Part shown: one piece after another, positions 1 through 8,490 of the stretch
Numbering within the stretch: position 1 is the first letter of the stretch
Layout of the letters: each line of letters starts with the position of its first letter
NCBI GenBank assembly: GCA_031546815.1
Contig: JAVBJV010000018.1
Span: 83,803 to 147,802 of the forward strand
Direction: 5' to 3'
DNA: 64,000 nucleotides
DNA from: JAVBJV01 sp031546815
GTDB lineage: Bacteria > Pseudomonadota > Alphaproteobacteria > Acetobacterales > Acetobacteraceae
Translations under genes and position numbers: made by a program
The notes under the pieces: generated by a model
What the model was told of the DNA's origin: nothing
Seen by the model: the letters and a program-made list of their open reading frames with translations, nothing else
Databases searched by the model: none

Positions 1-432
1 GGTCATCAGCTTGCGCGGGTTCGGCACAACAGATGCCACAAACATCGCCACCGCCACATCAAAGGATGCGTCTTCGAAGATGGTCGCCTCGGCGTCCATC
101 TCCAGCAGGGCGTCCACGTGCATCAGCTTTTCCTCGGCCACACGCTTGCGGGCGACTTCCAGCATCTCGGTCGACAGGTCGATCCCGGTGATGCGTTTGT
201 CGCGCGTGTAGTGCGGCAGGGCGAGGCCGGTGCCGACCCCCACTTCCAGCACTTTTGTCGCTGGAAGCGCGTTGATGGCCGCTACCGCACGCCGTCGGCC
301 AAATGCCGATACGCCACCGAATGTAACATCATAAATCTGCGCCCACCGCCGATAGGCTGTGCGTACGTCGTCAGAGTCGAGCGCTGCACGCGGTGTGGGG
401 GCGGTCTGTTCGGATAAAGTTCGATTAGACAT
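1..432 (-). CDS. pmtA: Phosphatidylethanolamine N-methyltransferase, 5' part only (cut by window edge)
   Basis: This frame is open from an ATG at 432 down to base 1, so only the first 144 codons are present and the C-terminus lies outside the window. The protein shows the Rhodobacter-type PmtA pattern: YRRWAQIYD near residue 30, then the SAM-binding motif I VLEVGVGTGLALPHY (about residues 68-82) and the acidic strand GIDLSTEML (about 90-98). Family members methylate phosphatidylethanolamine stepwise to phosphatidylcholine at the cytoplasmic face of the inner membrane. A GAGGGA stretch lies about 15 bases upstream of the start. A related UbiE-like methyltransferase is possible, but the opening motif fits PmtA better. 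Confidence 0.8.
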   Translation of the reverse strand, partial: MSNRTLSEQTAPTPRAALDSDDVRTAYRRWAQIYDVTFGGVSAFGRRRAVAAINALPATKVLEVGVGTGLALPHYTRDKRITGIDLSTEMLEVARKRVAEEKLMHVDALLEMDAEATIFEDASFDVAVAMFVASVVPNPRKLMT

Positions 433-528
433 TGCTACTGCCAAAAATCCCTCGATGGGGTACCCGAGACGGGGGCACAAAGCAATAACCAAACGTTTAC
501 CCGGACTGCTTCGCAGCAGATCGGTAGG

Positions 529-741
529 TCATTCCTCCTTGACGAGGTTAACCGCTGCCGACCGCCCCGAATTGTCGGCATCCGAAATCTCGAACCCCAG
601 CTTCTGCCCTTCGATCAGGGTCCGCAGGCCTGCTTTCTGCACGGCGCTGATATGGACGAAGATATCCTTCCCACCGGTATCCGGTGCAATAAAGCCGTAG
701 CCTTTGGTGGGATTAAACCACTTCACCGTGCCTTGAGTCAT
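529..741 (-). CDS. Cold-shock domain protein (CspA family)
   Basis: A 70-residue single cold-shock domain of typical length. RNP1 is KGYGFI (residues 13-18) and RNP2 is DIFVHISAV (about 26-34); these are the single-stranded nucleic-acid-binding surfaces of the family. Such proteins act as RNA chaperones or antiterminators in the cytoplasm. The start at 741 has AAGGA about ten bases upstream. It lies between gcrA and pmtA on the same strand with about 100-190 bases on either side, so it is probably transcribed alone. Whether it is cold-induced cannot be read from the sequence. Confidence 0.93.
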   Translation of the reverse strand: MTQGTVKWFNPTKGYGFIAPDTGGKDIFVHISAVQKAGLRTLIEGQKLGFEISDADNSGRSAAVNLVKEE

Positions 742-779
742 CCGGTCGTTCCTTCGTTATGGACGTTTCCACAACGCAA

Positions 780-807
780 GAATTCTTCCGCTCTCGTTAC
801 GAGTCAA
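780..807 (-). promoter_or_regulatory. Candidate promoter for the cold-shock gene
   Basis: Read on the minus strand, TTGACT (802-807) is followed after 17 bases by AATTCT, a weak -10. The -35 is good and the -10 poor, a common pattern in alphaproteobacteria. It lies about 40 bases upstream of the cold-shock start. Pattern match only. Confidence 0.28.
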
Positions 808-862
808 GAAAAAGCGCCTGTCGCTGGACGGTTAACGTATTGGTGGAAAAGGGAATAGCAAC

Positions 863-897
863 AAAAAACGCCTGCCGGAATGCCCGGACAGGCGTTT
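863..897 (-). terminator. Rho-independent terminator of gcrA
   Basis: On the minus strand the arms AAACGCCTG (897-889) and CAGGCGTTT (874-866) pair perfectly around a 14-base loop, and the transcript runs on into TTTTTTGTT. It begins about 30 bases after the gcrA stop codon. Confidence 0.85.
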
Positions 898-928
898 GCT
901 GGTTGAGTGCGGTGTGTCCGCCGCGGTA

Positions 929-1447
929 TCAGGCGGCGTCGTCGCGCTTGTCTTTGATCTTCACGTAGGCGAGCTGCGCGTGTTCTTCGCAATACGGCTT
1001 GCCGGGCATGCTTTCCGCGCTGCAGAAGCGGAAATCCTTGGCGCCGGGTTCGCCCAGCGGCCAGCAGCAGGCAACCGGACGGCCCAGATAGCGCGACGTC
1101 GTGTTGGACGTTGCAGCCGGACGCGTAACGACCGAAAAGCTCGGCTTGGTGGCAGCCTTGGCCACCGGCGTGCGCACCGGAGTGGAAGGCGTAACGGTAA
1201 CCGGAGGCGCAACCGATGCCAGCGGCGGCAGTGTCGGGCCGGTCACGCGGCGCACGGTCGGCTGGCGCGGACGGCTGGAATCTGCATCGCGGCGGATCGG
1301 CGAGGGGCGCGCCGGCAGGTGCAGGCGATGTGCCTTGCCCACCACGGCGTTCTTGGAAACACCCATTCGCCGACCGATTTCGGCTGTTGAATGGCCTTCA
1401 GCCCAGAGCGCTTTCAACCGCGCAATAGCTTCATCTGTCCATTCCAC
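929..1447 (-). CDS. gcrA: GcrA family cell-cycle regulator
   Basis: 172 residues beginning EWTDEAIARLKALWAEG and SKNAVVGKAHRL, the helix-turn-helix signature of GcrA. GcrA is the alphaproteobacterial sigma70 cofactor that activates genes at CcrM-methylated GANTC sites. A Pro/Ser/Thr-rich linker (about residues 50-115) leads to a cysteine-containing tail with CCWPLGEPG, FCSA and YCEEHA, typical of the family's C-terminal domain. The start is GTG at 1447, preceded by GGAG at seven bases; the ATG at 1442 is in another frame. It ends in its own terminator (863-897). Confidence 0.93.
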   Translation of the reverse strand: MEWTDEAIARLKALWAEGHSTAEIGRRMGVSKNAVVGKAHRLHLPARPSPIRRDADSSRPRQPTVRRVTGPTLPPLASVAPPVTVTPSTPVRTPVAKAATKPSFSVVTRPAATSNTTSRYLGRPVACCWPLGEPGAKDFRFCSAESMPGKPYCEEHAQLAYVKIKDKRDDAA

Positions 1448-1608
1448 AGGGGGTCTCCTTCATGTGCCTCGAATACAAAGTCTTGTAGCAGCAAGCGTTT
1501 GGGAACCTCAATAACTAGTGCCAATTCGTTGTTAAGATTTCTGTGGACAACTTGTAAGGTGAAAAGGAAATGCGATTTTTCAACCAAATTTGATCGGAAT
1601 ATTTCTTC

Positions 1609-2553
1609 TTAGAAGAGGATGTCTTTTTTCAGCATCCCATGTACGCCCTTTTCCCCATTCACTGTTTGCGTGACCCGAAAATCAACCGCCAGTGAACAGA
1701 ATTGGTACGCCTGTCCGGCATTCAGGTCCGAACGGCGGGTGATCAGGGAAATCATCTCGCGCAATGCGATTTTCATCGCCACATCCAGGTCCTCGTGCAT
1801 GCCCATGGTGATCCAGTGGGTCGGCGTCTCGGCCCAGGGATAGGTCGTGCCGGTCTTTTTATGCAGGATCAGCGTGAAGGTGCCGGTCAGCCCGATTTCC
1901 AGCGCATTGACGCAGACTTCGCCGTCGCCCTGTAACCCGTGACCGTCTCCGGCCGAAAACAGCGCGCCCGGTGCCCAGACCGGCAGATATAGCGTGCTGC
2001 CCGCCGTCAGTTCCTTGTTGTCGATATTGCCGCCATGGGCGCGCGGTTCCTTGGTGCTGATCGCGCCCCAGCTGGCGGGCGGGGCTACGCCCATCACGCC
2101 GAAGAACGGTGCCAGCTTCAGTTCCGGCCCCCAGGCGGGCTTGCAGGTGCCGCGCACACGATCGACCGGAATGTGGGAGAGCAGGCGTTCGGGAAAATCC
2201 TCGGGCAGCGTGCCGGACAGTGGGCGAAAGCCGCAATATCCCCAGTCGGCGGCCAGTTCCACGGCCTCGATCCGCACTTCCAGCATGTCGCCCGGCTCGG
2301 CCCCGGAAACCGCCACCGGCCCGGTGAGCATGTGTCCCGGTCCACGACGTGGATTACTGGCCAGATATGCCGCCAGCGCAGGCGGCACGGCCAGCCCGGA
2401 CGATGCGGGGGGCAGCACTTCGGGTGGGCCGGAGATGGTCTCCATCACCACGGTGTCGCCGGAATTCACCGTGCAGACGGCGGGTGCGGCGGCATCGAAC
2501 AATCCCCAGCGCACGGTTTCGGGGGTGGCGGGGATCAGGTGATGGCTGGTCAT
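1609..2553 (-). CDS. Acetamidase/formamidase family protein
   Basis: 314 residues matching the FmdA/AmdA fold along most of the length. The visible family blocks are the early SGDTVVMETISG, GPVAVSGAEPGDMLEV (about 80-95), the HGGNIDNKEL motif (about 180) and GDGHGLQGDGEVC (about 205-217). These enzymes hydrolyse short amides to ammonia and the carboxylate in the cytoplasm. I chose ATG 2553 (MTSHHLIPATPE) because the longer frame upstream runs through the DUF1674 gene in another frame. It starts ten bases after that gene's stop, so the two are probably cotranscribed. The actual amide substrate is not determined. Confidence 0.85.
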   Translation of the reverse strand: MTSHHLIPATPETVRWGLFDAAAPAVCTVNSGDTVVMETISGPPEVLPPASSGLAVPPALAAYLASNPRRGPGHMLTGPVAVSGAEPGDMLEVRIEAVELAADWGYCGFRPLSGTLPEDFPERLLSHIPVDRVRGTCKPAWGPELKLAPFFGVMGVAPPASWGAISTKEPRAHGGNIDNKELTAGSTLYLPVWAPGALFSAGDGHGLQGDGEVCVNALEIGLTGTFTLILHKKTGTTYPWAETPTHWITMGMHEDLDVAMKIALREMISLITRRSDLNAGQAYQFCSLAVDFRVTQTVNGEKGVHGMLKKDILF

Positions 2554-2563
2554 GGGGTTATCC

Positions 2564-2707
2564 TCAGAAGTCCGTGCAGCGGCCTTTTTGCTCCCAGTCG
2601 CCAAAGCGGGTGGGTTCGGGGCCTTTGGGGCCGCCAATCTCGACGGGTTTTTTCTCGGTTTCGGCCGCCGGGGTTGCCGGGGCGGGGTCTTTTTCGGTCT
2701 CGCTCAT
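2564..2707 (-). CDS. DUF1674 / SdhAF4-like small protein
   Basis: A 47-residue gene. It starts at ATG 2707 and ends with the family hallmark: GGPKGPEPTRFGDWEQKGRC (residues 25-44) followed by TDF and the stop. In mitochondria SdhAF4 helps assemble flavinylated SdhA into succinate dehydrogenase, and bacterial DUF1674 proteins are the homologues. The N-terminal 20 residues are charged and Pro/Ala-rich, as usual. It is divergent from htpX, an arrangement common in alphaproteobacteria, and lies ten bases upstream of the amidase gene. Confidence 0.88.
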   Translation of the reverse strand: MSETEKDPAPATPAAETEKKPVEIGGPKGPEPTRFGDWEQKGRCTDF

Positions 2708-2814
2708 GCGGTTTATGTGGAACCGAATGGCCCTGCCTGTCCAGATTGGTCATGGAAGTTGATGAAAAAAGCCACGAGCTCCCCATATAACAGCGTATCG
2801 GATGGGAGTTGGCG

Positions 2815-3747
2815 ATGAACTATATGAAAACCACCCTGCTGCTGGCGGGGCTGACGGCACTGTTCGGGGCCATCGGCTATATGGTTGGCGGACAGGGCGG
2901 GATGATGATCGCGCTGCTGATGGCCGCTGCCATGAACGTTTTCTCGTGGTGGAATTCGGGCGCGATGGTGCTGCGTATGCACAACGCGCAGCCGGTCAGC
3001 CCGGCCGAGGCCCCCAACCTGTATCGGCTGACGGAAGAACTGGCGCATCGCGCCGGGCTGCCGATGCCGAAGCTGTATATAATTCACGAAAACCAGCCGA
3101 ACGCGTTCGCCACCGGCCGCAACCCGCAAAACGCGGCGGTGGCGGTGAATACGGGGCTGATGGATCTGCTGAGTGACGAGGAAATTGCCGGGGTGATCGC
3201 ACATGAACTCGCCCATGTGCACAACCGCGACACGCTGACGATGACCATCACGGCCACTCTGGCCGGGGCCATTTCGATGATCGCGCAGATGGGCCAGTTC
3301 GGCATGATGTTCGGTGGCAATCGCGATGGCGAGAATCGTCCGAACCCCATCGTCGGGATCCTGATGATGGTGCTGGCCCCGATGGCGGCGATGCTGGTGC
3401 AGATGGCGATCAGCCGTACGCGCGAATACTCGGCCGACAAGCTGGGGGCCGAACTGTGCGGCAATCCGCTGGCGCTGGCGAGCGCGCTGCAGAAGCTGGA
3501 CAATTACGCCCGCCGCATCCCCAACGAAGCGGCCGAGGCAGCGCCCGCAACCGCGCATATGTTCATCATCAACCCGCTGACCGGGCGCAATATGGACAAC
3601 CTGTTCACCACCCACCCGGCTACTGAAAACCGCATCCATGCGTTACGCGAACAGGCGGCGCAGATGGGGGTGATCGGCCCGACCCCGTGGTCCTCCACCC
3701 CGCCGCAGCGGCCCCAGGCACCGCCACCGGCCAATCCCTGGGCCTAA
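2815..3747 (+). CDS. htpX: Membrane zinc metalloprotease HtpX
   Basis: 310 residues. Two N-terminal membrane segments (about 5-55) are followed by the M48 catalytic motif HELAH (about residue 137-141), two further hydrophobic stretches (about 150-200) and SRTREYSADKLGAELCG, which carries the third zinc ligand (Glu). HtpX degrades damaged inner-membrane proteins together with FtsH. I chose ATG 2815 because GGGAG sits six bases upstream; a TTG two codons earlier is less likely. It is divergent from DUF1674 and followed 38 bases later by rsmB. The proline-rich tail after residue 285 is expected to be disordered. Confidence 0.95.
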   Translation: MNYMKTTLLLAGLTALFGAIGYMVGGQGGMMIALLMAAAMNVFSWWNSGAMVLRMHNAQPVSPAEAPNLYRLTEELAHRAGLPMPKLYIIHENQPNAFATGRNPQNAAVAVNTGLMDLLSDEEIAGVIAHELAHVHNRDTLTMTITATLAGAISMIAQMGQFGMMFGGNRDGENRPNPIVGILMMVLAPMAAMLVQMAISRTREYSADKLGAELCGNPLALASALQKLDNYARRIPNEAAEAAPATAHMFIINPLTGRNMDNLFTTHPATENRIHALREQAAQMGVIGPTPWSSTPPQRPQAPPPANPWA

Positions 3748-3785
3748 TTCCGTATGGGGGCTAGCCTGCCAGACGCAGACGCGTC

Positions 3786-5051
3786 ATGAACGCCCCCATG
3801 TCGCAGGATCTGTCAAACCCCACCCGCCTTGCCGCGTTCGATCTGCTGTCCGCCGTGCTGGACAAGCGTCGGGCGCTGGAAGATGCACTCGATTCCCAGC
3901 CGAAAACCCTGGATGCGCGCGACAAGGCCGCCGCGCACCGCCTCGCCGCAGCCGTGCTGCGTCGGTTGGGCACGCTGGACGAGGTGCTGGATACCCACCT
4001 GAACAAATCTCCGCCACAGGCCGTGCGCCATATCCTGCGCCTTGGCGCAGCGGAGTTGTTGCTGCTGGGCACGCCCGCGCATGCCGTGGTGGCGACGCTG
4101 GTCGACATCGCCCGTGCCCGCAAACTGACGCCGTTTACCGGGCTGGTGAACGCTGTGCTGCGTAAACTGGCGGCTGGCGGCCCGGCATTGCTCGAAGGAC
4201 TGGACGGCCCCCGGCTCGACACGCCCGTCTGGCTCTGGGGCAGTTGGGGACCGGCGGCCCGCGCGATTGCCGAGGCGCATCAGCACGAAGCCCCCATCGA
4301 CCTCAGCCTGCTGCCCGGCGCGGCCATTCCGCCCGGCGGTACGCTGCTGCCCAGCGGATCGGTGCGGTTTCCGCCCGGCACGCGGGTGACGGAACTGCCC
4401 GGTTTCGCCGAGGGCACCTTCTGGGTGCAGGACGCCGCCGCCGCCCTGCCGGTGCGTCTGCTGGCCCCGCAAGCGGGCGAGGTGATTGCCGATCTCTGCG
4501 CCGCCCCCGGTGGCAAGACCGCGCAATTGGTTGCGGCGGGTGCCACGGTCACCGCGGTCGAGAAAGAAAAGCGCCGCATTCCGCGCCTGCAGGAAAATCT
4601 GGCGCGTCTGCACCTGAAGGCCAAAATCGTGACCGCCGATGCCGCCACCTGGGGCAAGGCCGAGACATTCGACGCCATCCTGCTGGATGCCCCGTGCAGC
4701 GCCACCGGCACCATCCGCCGCCATCCCGATGTGCCGCGCATGAAGCGCATCAGCGACATCGCGGCGCTGAACGCTACCCAGAGCACTCTGCTGGCGGCCG
4801 CGGCGCGGCTGCTGAAGCCCGGTGGGCGGCTGGTTTATGCCGTCTGTTCGATGCAGCCCGAAGAAGGCGAGGCACGGATCGCCGCCGCCCTGCAGGACCT
4901 GCCCTTCAAGCTGGCGCCATTTACGGCGGAAGAACTGGCTTTCCTGCCCGAAGCCCGCACGGAGGACGGTTACCTGCGCACGCATCCCGGCATGTGGACG
5001 GAACAGGGCGGTCTGGACGGTTTCTTCGCTGCCCGGTTGATAAAAATGTAA
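3786..5051 (+). CDS. rsmB: 16S rRNA m5C967 methyltransferase RsmB
   Basis: 421 residues with an N-terminal NusB-like RNA-binding domain (about 10-135) and a C-terminal Rossmann methyltransferase. SAM motif I is DLCAAPGGKTAQL (about 237-249). The two m5C cysteines are visible in DAPCSATGTIRRHPD (motif IV, resolving Cys) and YAVCSMQPEEGE (motif VI, nucleophile). RsmB methylates C967 of 16S rRNA. The gene lies between htpX and rpe. The start at 3786 has no strong ribosome-binding site; the ATG at 3798 is an alternative. Confidence 0.94.
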   Translation: MNAPMSQDLSNPTRLAAFDLLSAVLDKRRALEDALDSQPKTLDARDKAAAHRLAAAVLRRLGTLDEVLDTHLNKSPPQAVRHILRLGAAELLLLGTPAHAVVATLVDIARARKLTPFTGLVNAVLRKLAAGGPALLEGLDGPRLDTPVWLWGSWGPAARAIAEAHQHEAPIDLSLLPGAAIPPGGTLLPSGSVRFPPGTRVTELPGFAEGTFWVQDAAAALPVRLLAPQAGEVIADLCAAPGGKTAQLVAAGATVTAVEKEKRRIPRLQENLARLHLKAKIVTADAATWGKAETFDAILLDAPCSATGTIRRHPDVPRMKRISDIAALNATQSTLLAAAARLLKPGGRLVYAVCSMQPEEGEARIAAALQDLPFKLAPFTAEELAFLPEARTEDGYLRTHPGMWTEQGGLDGFFAARLIKM

Positions 5052-5113
5052 CGCCTCCGGTTTTTTCCCGGAGTGACTTGCCCGGCTTCACCCCAACTCG
5101 GTAGTTAAGAGGT

Positions 5114-5782
5114 ATGTCCAGCATTCGCAGCACCCGTCCCGTTCGTATCGCCCCCAGTCTTCTTGCCGCCGACTTCGCCCGTCTGGGCGAGGAAGTCCGC
5201 GCGATCGAGACCGCCGGGGCGGATTGGCTGCACCTCGACATCATGGATGGGCATTTCGTGCCCAATATCTCGTTTGGACCGAGCATCGTGAAGGCGCTGC
5301 GGCTGCACTCGAAAATGGTGTTCGATGTGCATCTGATGATCGCCCCGGCCGACCCGTATCTGGCGGCGTTCGCGGAAGCAGGGGCGGACATGATCTCGCT
5401 GCATCCGGAAGCCGGGCCGCATCTGCATCGGTCGCTGCAGGTGATCCGCGGGCTGGGGAAAAAGGCGGGTGTGGTGCTCAATCCCGGCACACCTGTTTCG
5501 GCCATTGAACATGTGATGGACCAGCTGGATCTGATTCTGGTGATGACGGTCAATCCGGGGTTCGGCGGGCAGAAATTCCTCGCCTCGCAATTGGGCAAGA
5601 TCGCCGCGCTGCGCAGGATGATCGACGCGAGCGGGTTCGATATCGACCTGCAGGTCGATGGTGGCGTGACCGCTGTTACCGCGAAGGACGCGCTGGCGGC
5701 CGGGGCCGATGTGCTGGTGGCCGGCACGGCGGTGTTCGGCACGTCTGATTACGCGGCGGCGATTGCAGGTCTGCGCGGATGA
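5114..5782 (+). CDS. rpe: Ribulose-phosphate 3-epimerase
   Basis: 222 residues, a normal-length TIM barrel. It contains the family blocks HLDIMDGHFVPNISFG (catalytic Asp), VHLMI, TVNPGFGGQKF and QVDGGV (second catalytic Asp). It interconverts D-ribulose 5-phosphate and D-xylulose 5-phosphate in the pentose phosphate pathway. Its TGA overlaps the ATG of the next gene (ATGA at 5779-5782), which implies translational coupling to the heparinase-like gene. The rsmB-rpe gap of 62 bases holds only a short hairpin. Confidence 0.96.
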   Translation: MSSIRSTRPVRIAPSLLAADFARLGEEVRAIETAGADWLHLDIMDGHFVPNISFGPSIVKALRLHSKMVFDVHLMIAPADPYLAAFAEAGADMISLHPEAGPHLHRSLQVIRGLGKKAGVVLNPGTPVSAIEHVMDQLDLILVMTVNPGFGGQKFLASQLGKIAALRRMIDASGFDIDLQVDGGVTAVTAKDALAAGADVLVAGTAVFGTSDYAAAIAGLRG

Positions 5783-7371
5783 GCGGCTCGGGTCGCTGGA
5801 TCAGGCTGGCGTCCAAGGCGTTCGCCCGCATCAGCGATCTGCGTTCGGCGCACGTGCCCGACGCCCCGACGCGTGTGGTGCGCGACCCCTGGCCCGGCGA
5901 GGCCGGACGCGGTGCGCGGCTGCTGAAGGGTGAACTGGAACTGGCGGGTGCGTGGCGTCCGCTGCATCCGAACAGCTGGCTGGAAATTGGCGGGCCGGAT
6001 GCATTCCGTGCCGCCGCGCATGGCTTTTCGTGGATCCGCGATCTGCGCGCGCTGGGGACCGATACGGCCCGGCTGCGGGCGCGTCAGCTGGTCGCAGGCT
6101 GGATTGATGGCGGCTATCGCGACCCGATTGCGGATCGCGTGGACGTGATCGGCACGCGCCTGTCGTCGTGGCTGGGGCATTACGATTTCTTTGCCGCCAC
6201 TGCGGATGATGAATTCCGCCAGAAGCTGATGACGCGTATCGTGCACGATACACGCACGCTGTCGCTCTCGCTGCCGGCCGAGACCATGGATGGGCGGGCG
6301 TTGCGGGCGTTGAAGGGGCTGTTTGTCTCGGCCGTGGCGCTGCCCGATCACGAGGCATTTCTGGCCCGTGCGATGCGCTTCCTGCCGCAGGAAATCGAAC
6401 GGCAGTTGCTGTCGGATGGCTGCCAGGTGGAACGTTCCCCCAGCGCGCATCTGACCGCGCTGGCCGATCTGGTGGAAATCCGCGCGCTGCTGCAGACCGG
6501 CGGCGTGAAGGAACCGGCATCGCTGCCGCATGCGGTGGAACGCATGGTGCCGGTGCTGCGTGCATTCCGCCATCCGGATGGCGGGCTGGCACTGTTCAAT
6601 GGTTCGAAGGAAAGCAGCCCGGTGCTGATCGATCTGGTGCTGGCGCAGACCGGCTGCCGTGCCCGCGCACTGACATCGATGGCCGAGGGTGGGTTCCAGC
6701 GTTTGCAGGCCGGGCGTTCGATGATGCTGGTCGATTGCGGCGCACCGCCCGAAGCCGGGCTGGATCGTTTTTCGCACGCGGGCACTCTGTCGTTCGAACT
6801 CTCGATCGGGCGCGACCGGATGATCGTGAATTGCGGCGCGGCGCCCACCGCCGCCGAATGGAGTTCCGCCCTGCGCGCGACGGCGGCGCATTCCACCCTG
6901 GTGGTGGCGAATGTGAATTCGTCCGAACTGCGCGACGAAGGGCTGGGCCGTCGCCCGACGCTGGTCGAGGTGGAACGCCAGCAGGCCAACGGCGCGCACT
7001 GGCTGGAAGCAAGCCATAACGGCTGGAAGCGCCTGTTCGGTGCCATTCATCGGCGGCGGTTATATATGTCGGAAAGCGGCGAGGACATTCGCGGCGAAGA
7101 CAGCGTCGAGGCGGAAACGCCGCAGCCGTTCTCGATCCGCTTCCACCTGCACCCGAATGTGAAGGCCAGCGTGCAGAACGATGGCGAGACGGTGCTGCTG
7201 CGTCTGTCGTCCGGCGGTGGCTGGCGGCTGCGCTCCGAAGGCGCGCATCTGGCGCTGGAGGAAAGCATCTATCTGGGCGGCAGCGATGCACGTCGCACGG
7301 AACAGGTGGTGCTGACCGCGTATCCGGACAGCCCGCAGCTGATCAAATGGGCGATCTCGAAAGTCGGGTGA
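5779..7371 (+). CDS. Heparinase II/III family protein
   Basis: 530 residues. The N-terminal two thirds is mostly helical, with the family pattern of HSFSWIRDL-like and LSAWLGHYDFF-like segments; here HGFSWIRDLRALG and SSWLGHYDFFAA are visible. The C-terminal beta-rich heparinase II/III domain carries the TSMAEGGFQRLQAGRSMMLV, HAGTLSFELSIGRDRMIVN and AHSTLVV motifs, the last with the conserved His. In Rhodospirillales this gene is regularly found between rpe and purH. A role in cell-surface polysaccharide metabolism is an inference; lyase activity has not been shown for this chromosomal type. No signal peptide is evident. It is coupled to rpe by an ATGA overlap and followed after one base by a glycosyltransferase. 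Confidence 0.85.
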   Translation: MSGSGRWIRLASKAFARISDLRSAHVPDAPTRVVRDPWPGEAGRGARLLKGELELAGAWRPLHPNSWLEIGGPDAFRAAAHGFSWIRDLRALGTDTARLRARQLVAGWIDGGYRDPIADRVDVIGTRLSSWLGHYDFFAATADDEFRQKLMTRIVHDTRTLSLSLPAETMDGRALRALKGLFVSAVALPDHEAFLARAMRFLPQEIERQLLSDGCQVERSPSAHLTALADLVEIRALLQTGGVKEPASLPHAVERMVPVLRAFRHPDGGLALFNGSKESSPVLIDLVLAQTGCRARALTSMAEGGFQRLQAGRSMMLVDCGAPPEAGLDRFSHAGTLSFELSIGRDRMIVNCGAAPTAAEWSSALRATAAHSTLVVANVNSSELRDEGLGRRPTLVEVERQQANGAHWLEASHNGWKRLFGAIHRRRLYMSESGEDIRGEDSVEAETPQPFSIRFHLHPNVKASVQNDGETVLLRLSSGGGWRLRSEGAHLALEESIYLGGSDARRTEQVVLTAYPDSPQLIKWAISKVG

Positions 7372-7372
7372 C

Positions 7373-8476
7373 GTGAAGATCCTCGAGGTTGTTCACATCG
7401 ATTTTGGTATCCGGCAGTTCGTCTGGCCGCTGATGCAGGCCATGCGGGCACGCGGGCATCAGGTGATCGGTGTCTGTGCGGATGGGCCGTTGCTGGAACC
7501 GGTGCGTCAGGACGGGTTCGATGTGCGCGCCCTGCCGATGGCGCGCAGCCTGAACCCGGTGGCGCAATGGCGCGCGTTCAAGGCATTGCGCGCGCTGATC
7601 CGCGCCGAAAAGCCCGACATGGTGCACGGACATTTCCCGATCAGCGGCTTTCTGGCGCGCGCTGCCGCGTGGGCCGAGGGCGTGCCGCACATCGCCTATA
7701 CCTGCCACGGCTTTCTGTTTCATCAGCCGGGGCCGTTGTGGAAGCGGGCGCTGTCCTTCGTGGTGGAATGGGTGGGCGGCAAGCTGACTCACACTTTTCT
7801 GACCGTCAGCGAGGAAGCCGCCACCGACGCCCGCAAACTGTATATCCATTCGCAGGCCACAGCCGTGGGCAACGGGCGCGACCCGGCGCGGTATCGTCCG
7901 GCGCCCGAGACACGTGCGCGCATCCGCGCCGAACTGGGCACGCCGGAGGATGCGGTGGTGGTGGTAATCGTCTCGCGTCTGGTCTGGGGCAAGGGGCATC
8001 CGGAACTGCTGGCCGCCATGCGCGACGTGCCCGGTGCAGTGCTGTGGGTGGTGGGCAACCGTCTGACCACCGACCATGGCCGCGATCTGGAGCCGTTTTT
8101 CCAGCAGGCCGGGCTTGGCGACCGTCTGGTCCGCCTGGGCCACCGCGACGACGTGCCGGACGTGCTGGCCGCCTCCGACATCTTCGCGCTGCCCAGCCAT
8201 TCCGAAGGCCTGCCGATGAGCGTGATCGAGGCGATGCTGACTGGTCTGCCCGTGGTAGCCACCAATGTGCGCGGCTCGCGCGAGCAGGTGGTCGAGGGTG
8301 AGACCGGGTTTCTGGTTCCCGCCTATGAAAGCGCCCCGCTGGCGGCTGCGCTGAACCGTCTGACAGGCGATTCGGCTCTCAGGGCGCGGATGGGGCAGGC
8401 GGGGCTGGCCCGGGCACGGGAAAAATACGTGGAAGATGTGGTGATTAGCCGTACTCTGGATTTGTTGAAGCTCTAG
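7373..8476 (+). CDS. GT4 family glycosyltransferase
   Basis: 367 residues, a GT-B fold protein. The N-terminal acceptor domain opens with KILEVVHIDFGIRQFVWPLM and includes HGHFPISGFLARAAA; the C-terminal donor domain contains VVVIVSRLVWGKGHPELL (about 200) and the GT4 signature FALPSHSEGLPMSVIEAM (about 265-282, conserved E-x7-E glutamates). It transfers a sugar from a nucleotide-activated donor; donor and acceptor are unknown. The start is GTG at 7373, one base after the preceding TGA. Pairing with the heparinase-like gene points to surface polysaccharide synthesis. Confidence 0.88.
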   Translation: MKILEVVHIDFGIRQFVWPLMQAMRARGHQVIGVCADGPLLEPVRQDGFDVRALPMARSLNPVAQWRAFKALRALIRAEKPDMVHGHFPISGFLARAAAWAEGVPHIAYTCHGFLFHQPGPLWKRALSFVVEWVGGKLTHTFLTVSEEAATDARKLYIHSQATAVGNGRDPARYRPAPETRARIRAELGTPEDAVVVVIVSRLVWGKGHPELLAAMRDVPGAVLWVVGNRLTTDHGRDLEPFFQQAGLGDRLVRLGHRDDVPDVLAASDIFALPSHSEGLPMSVIEAMLTGLPVVATNVRGSREQVVEGETGFLVPAYESAPLAAALNRLTGDSALRARMGQAGLARAREKYVEDVVISRTLDLLKL

Positions 8477-8490
8477 GGTTAAGTCGGGGC

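Noticed and set aside
1443..1608. Possible small gene in the AT-rich gap upstream of gcrA
   Set aside because: Frames here are short and overlap gcrA antisense; the stretch looks like a 5' untranslated and promoter region.
5055..5073. Short hairpin CTCCGG-TTTTTTC-CCGGAG after rsmB
   Set aside because: Only a 6-bp stem with the T-run in the loop; too weak to call a terminator, and rpe follows on the same strand.
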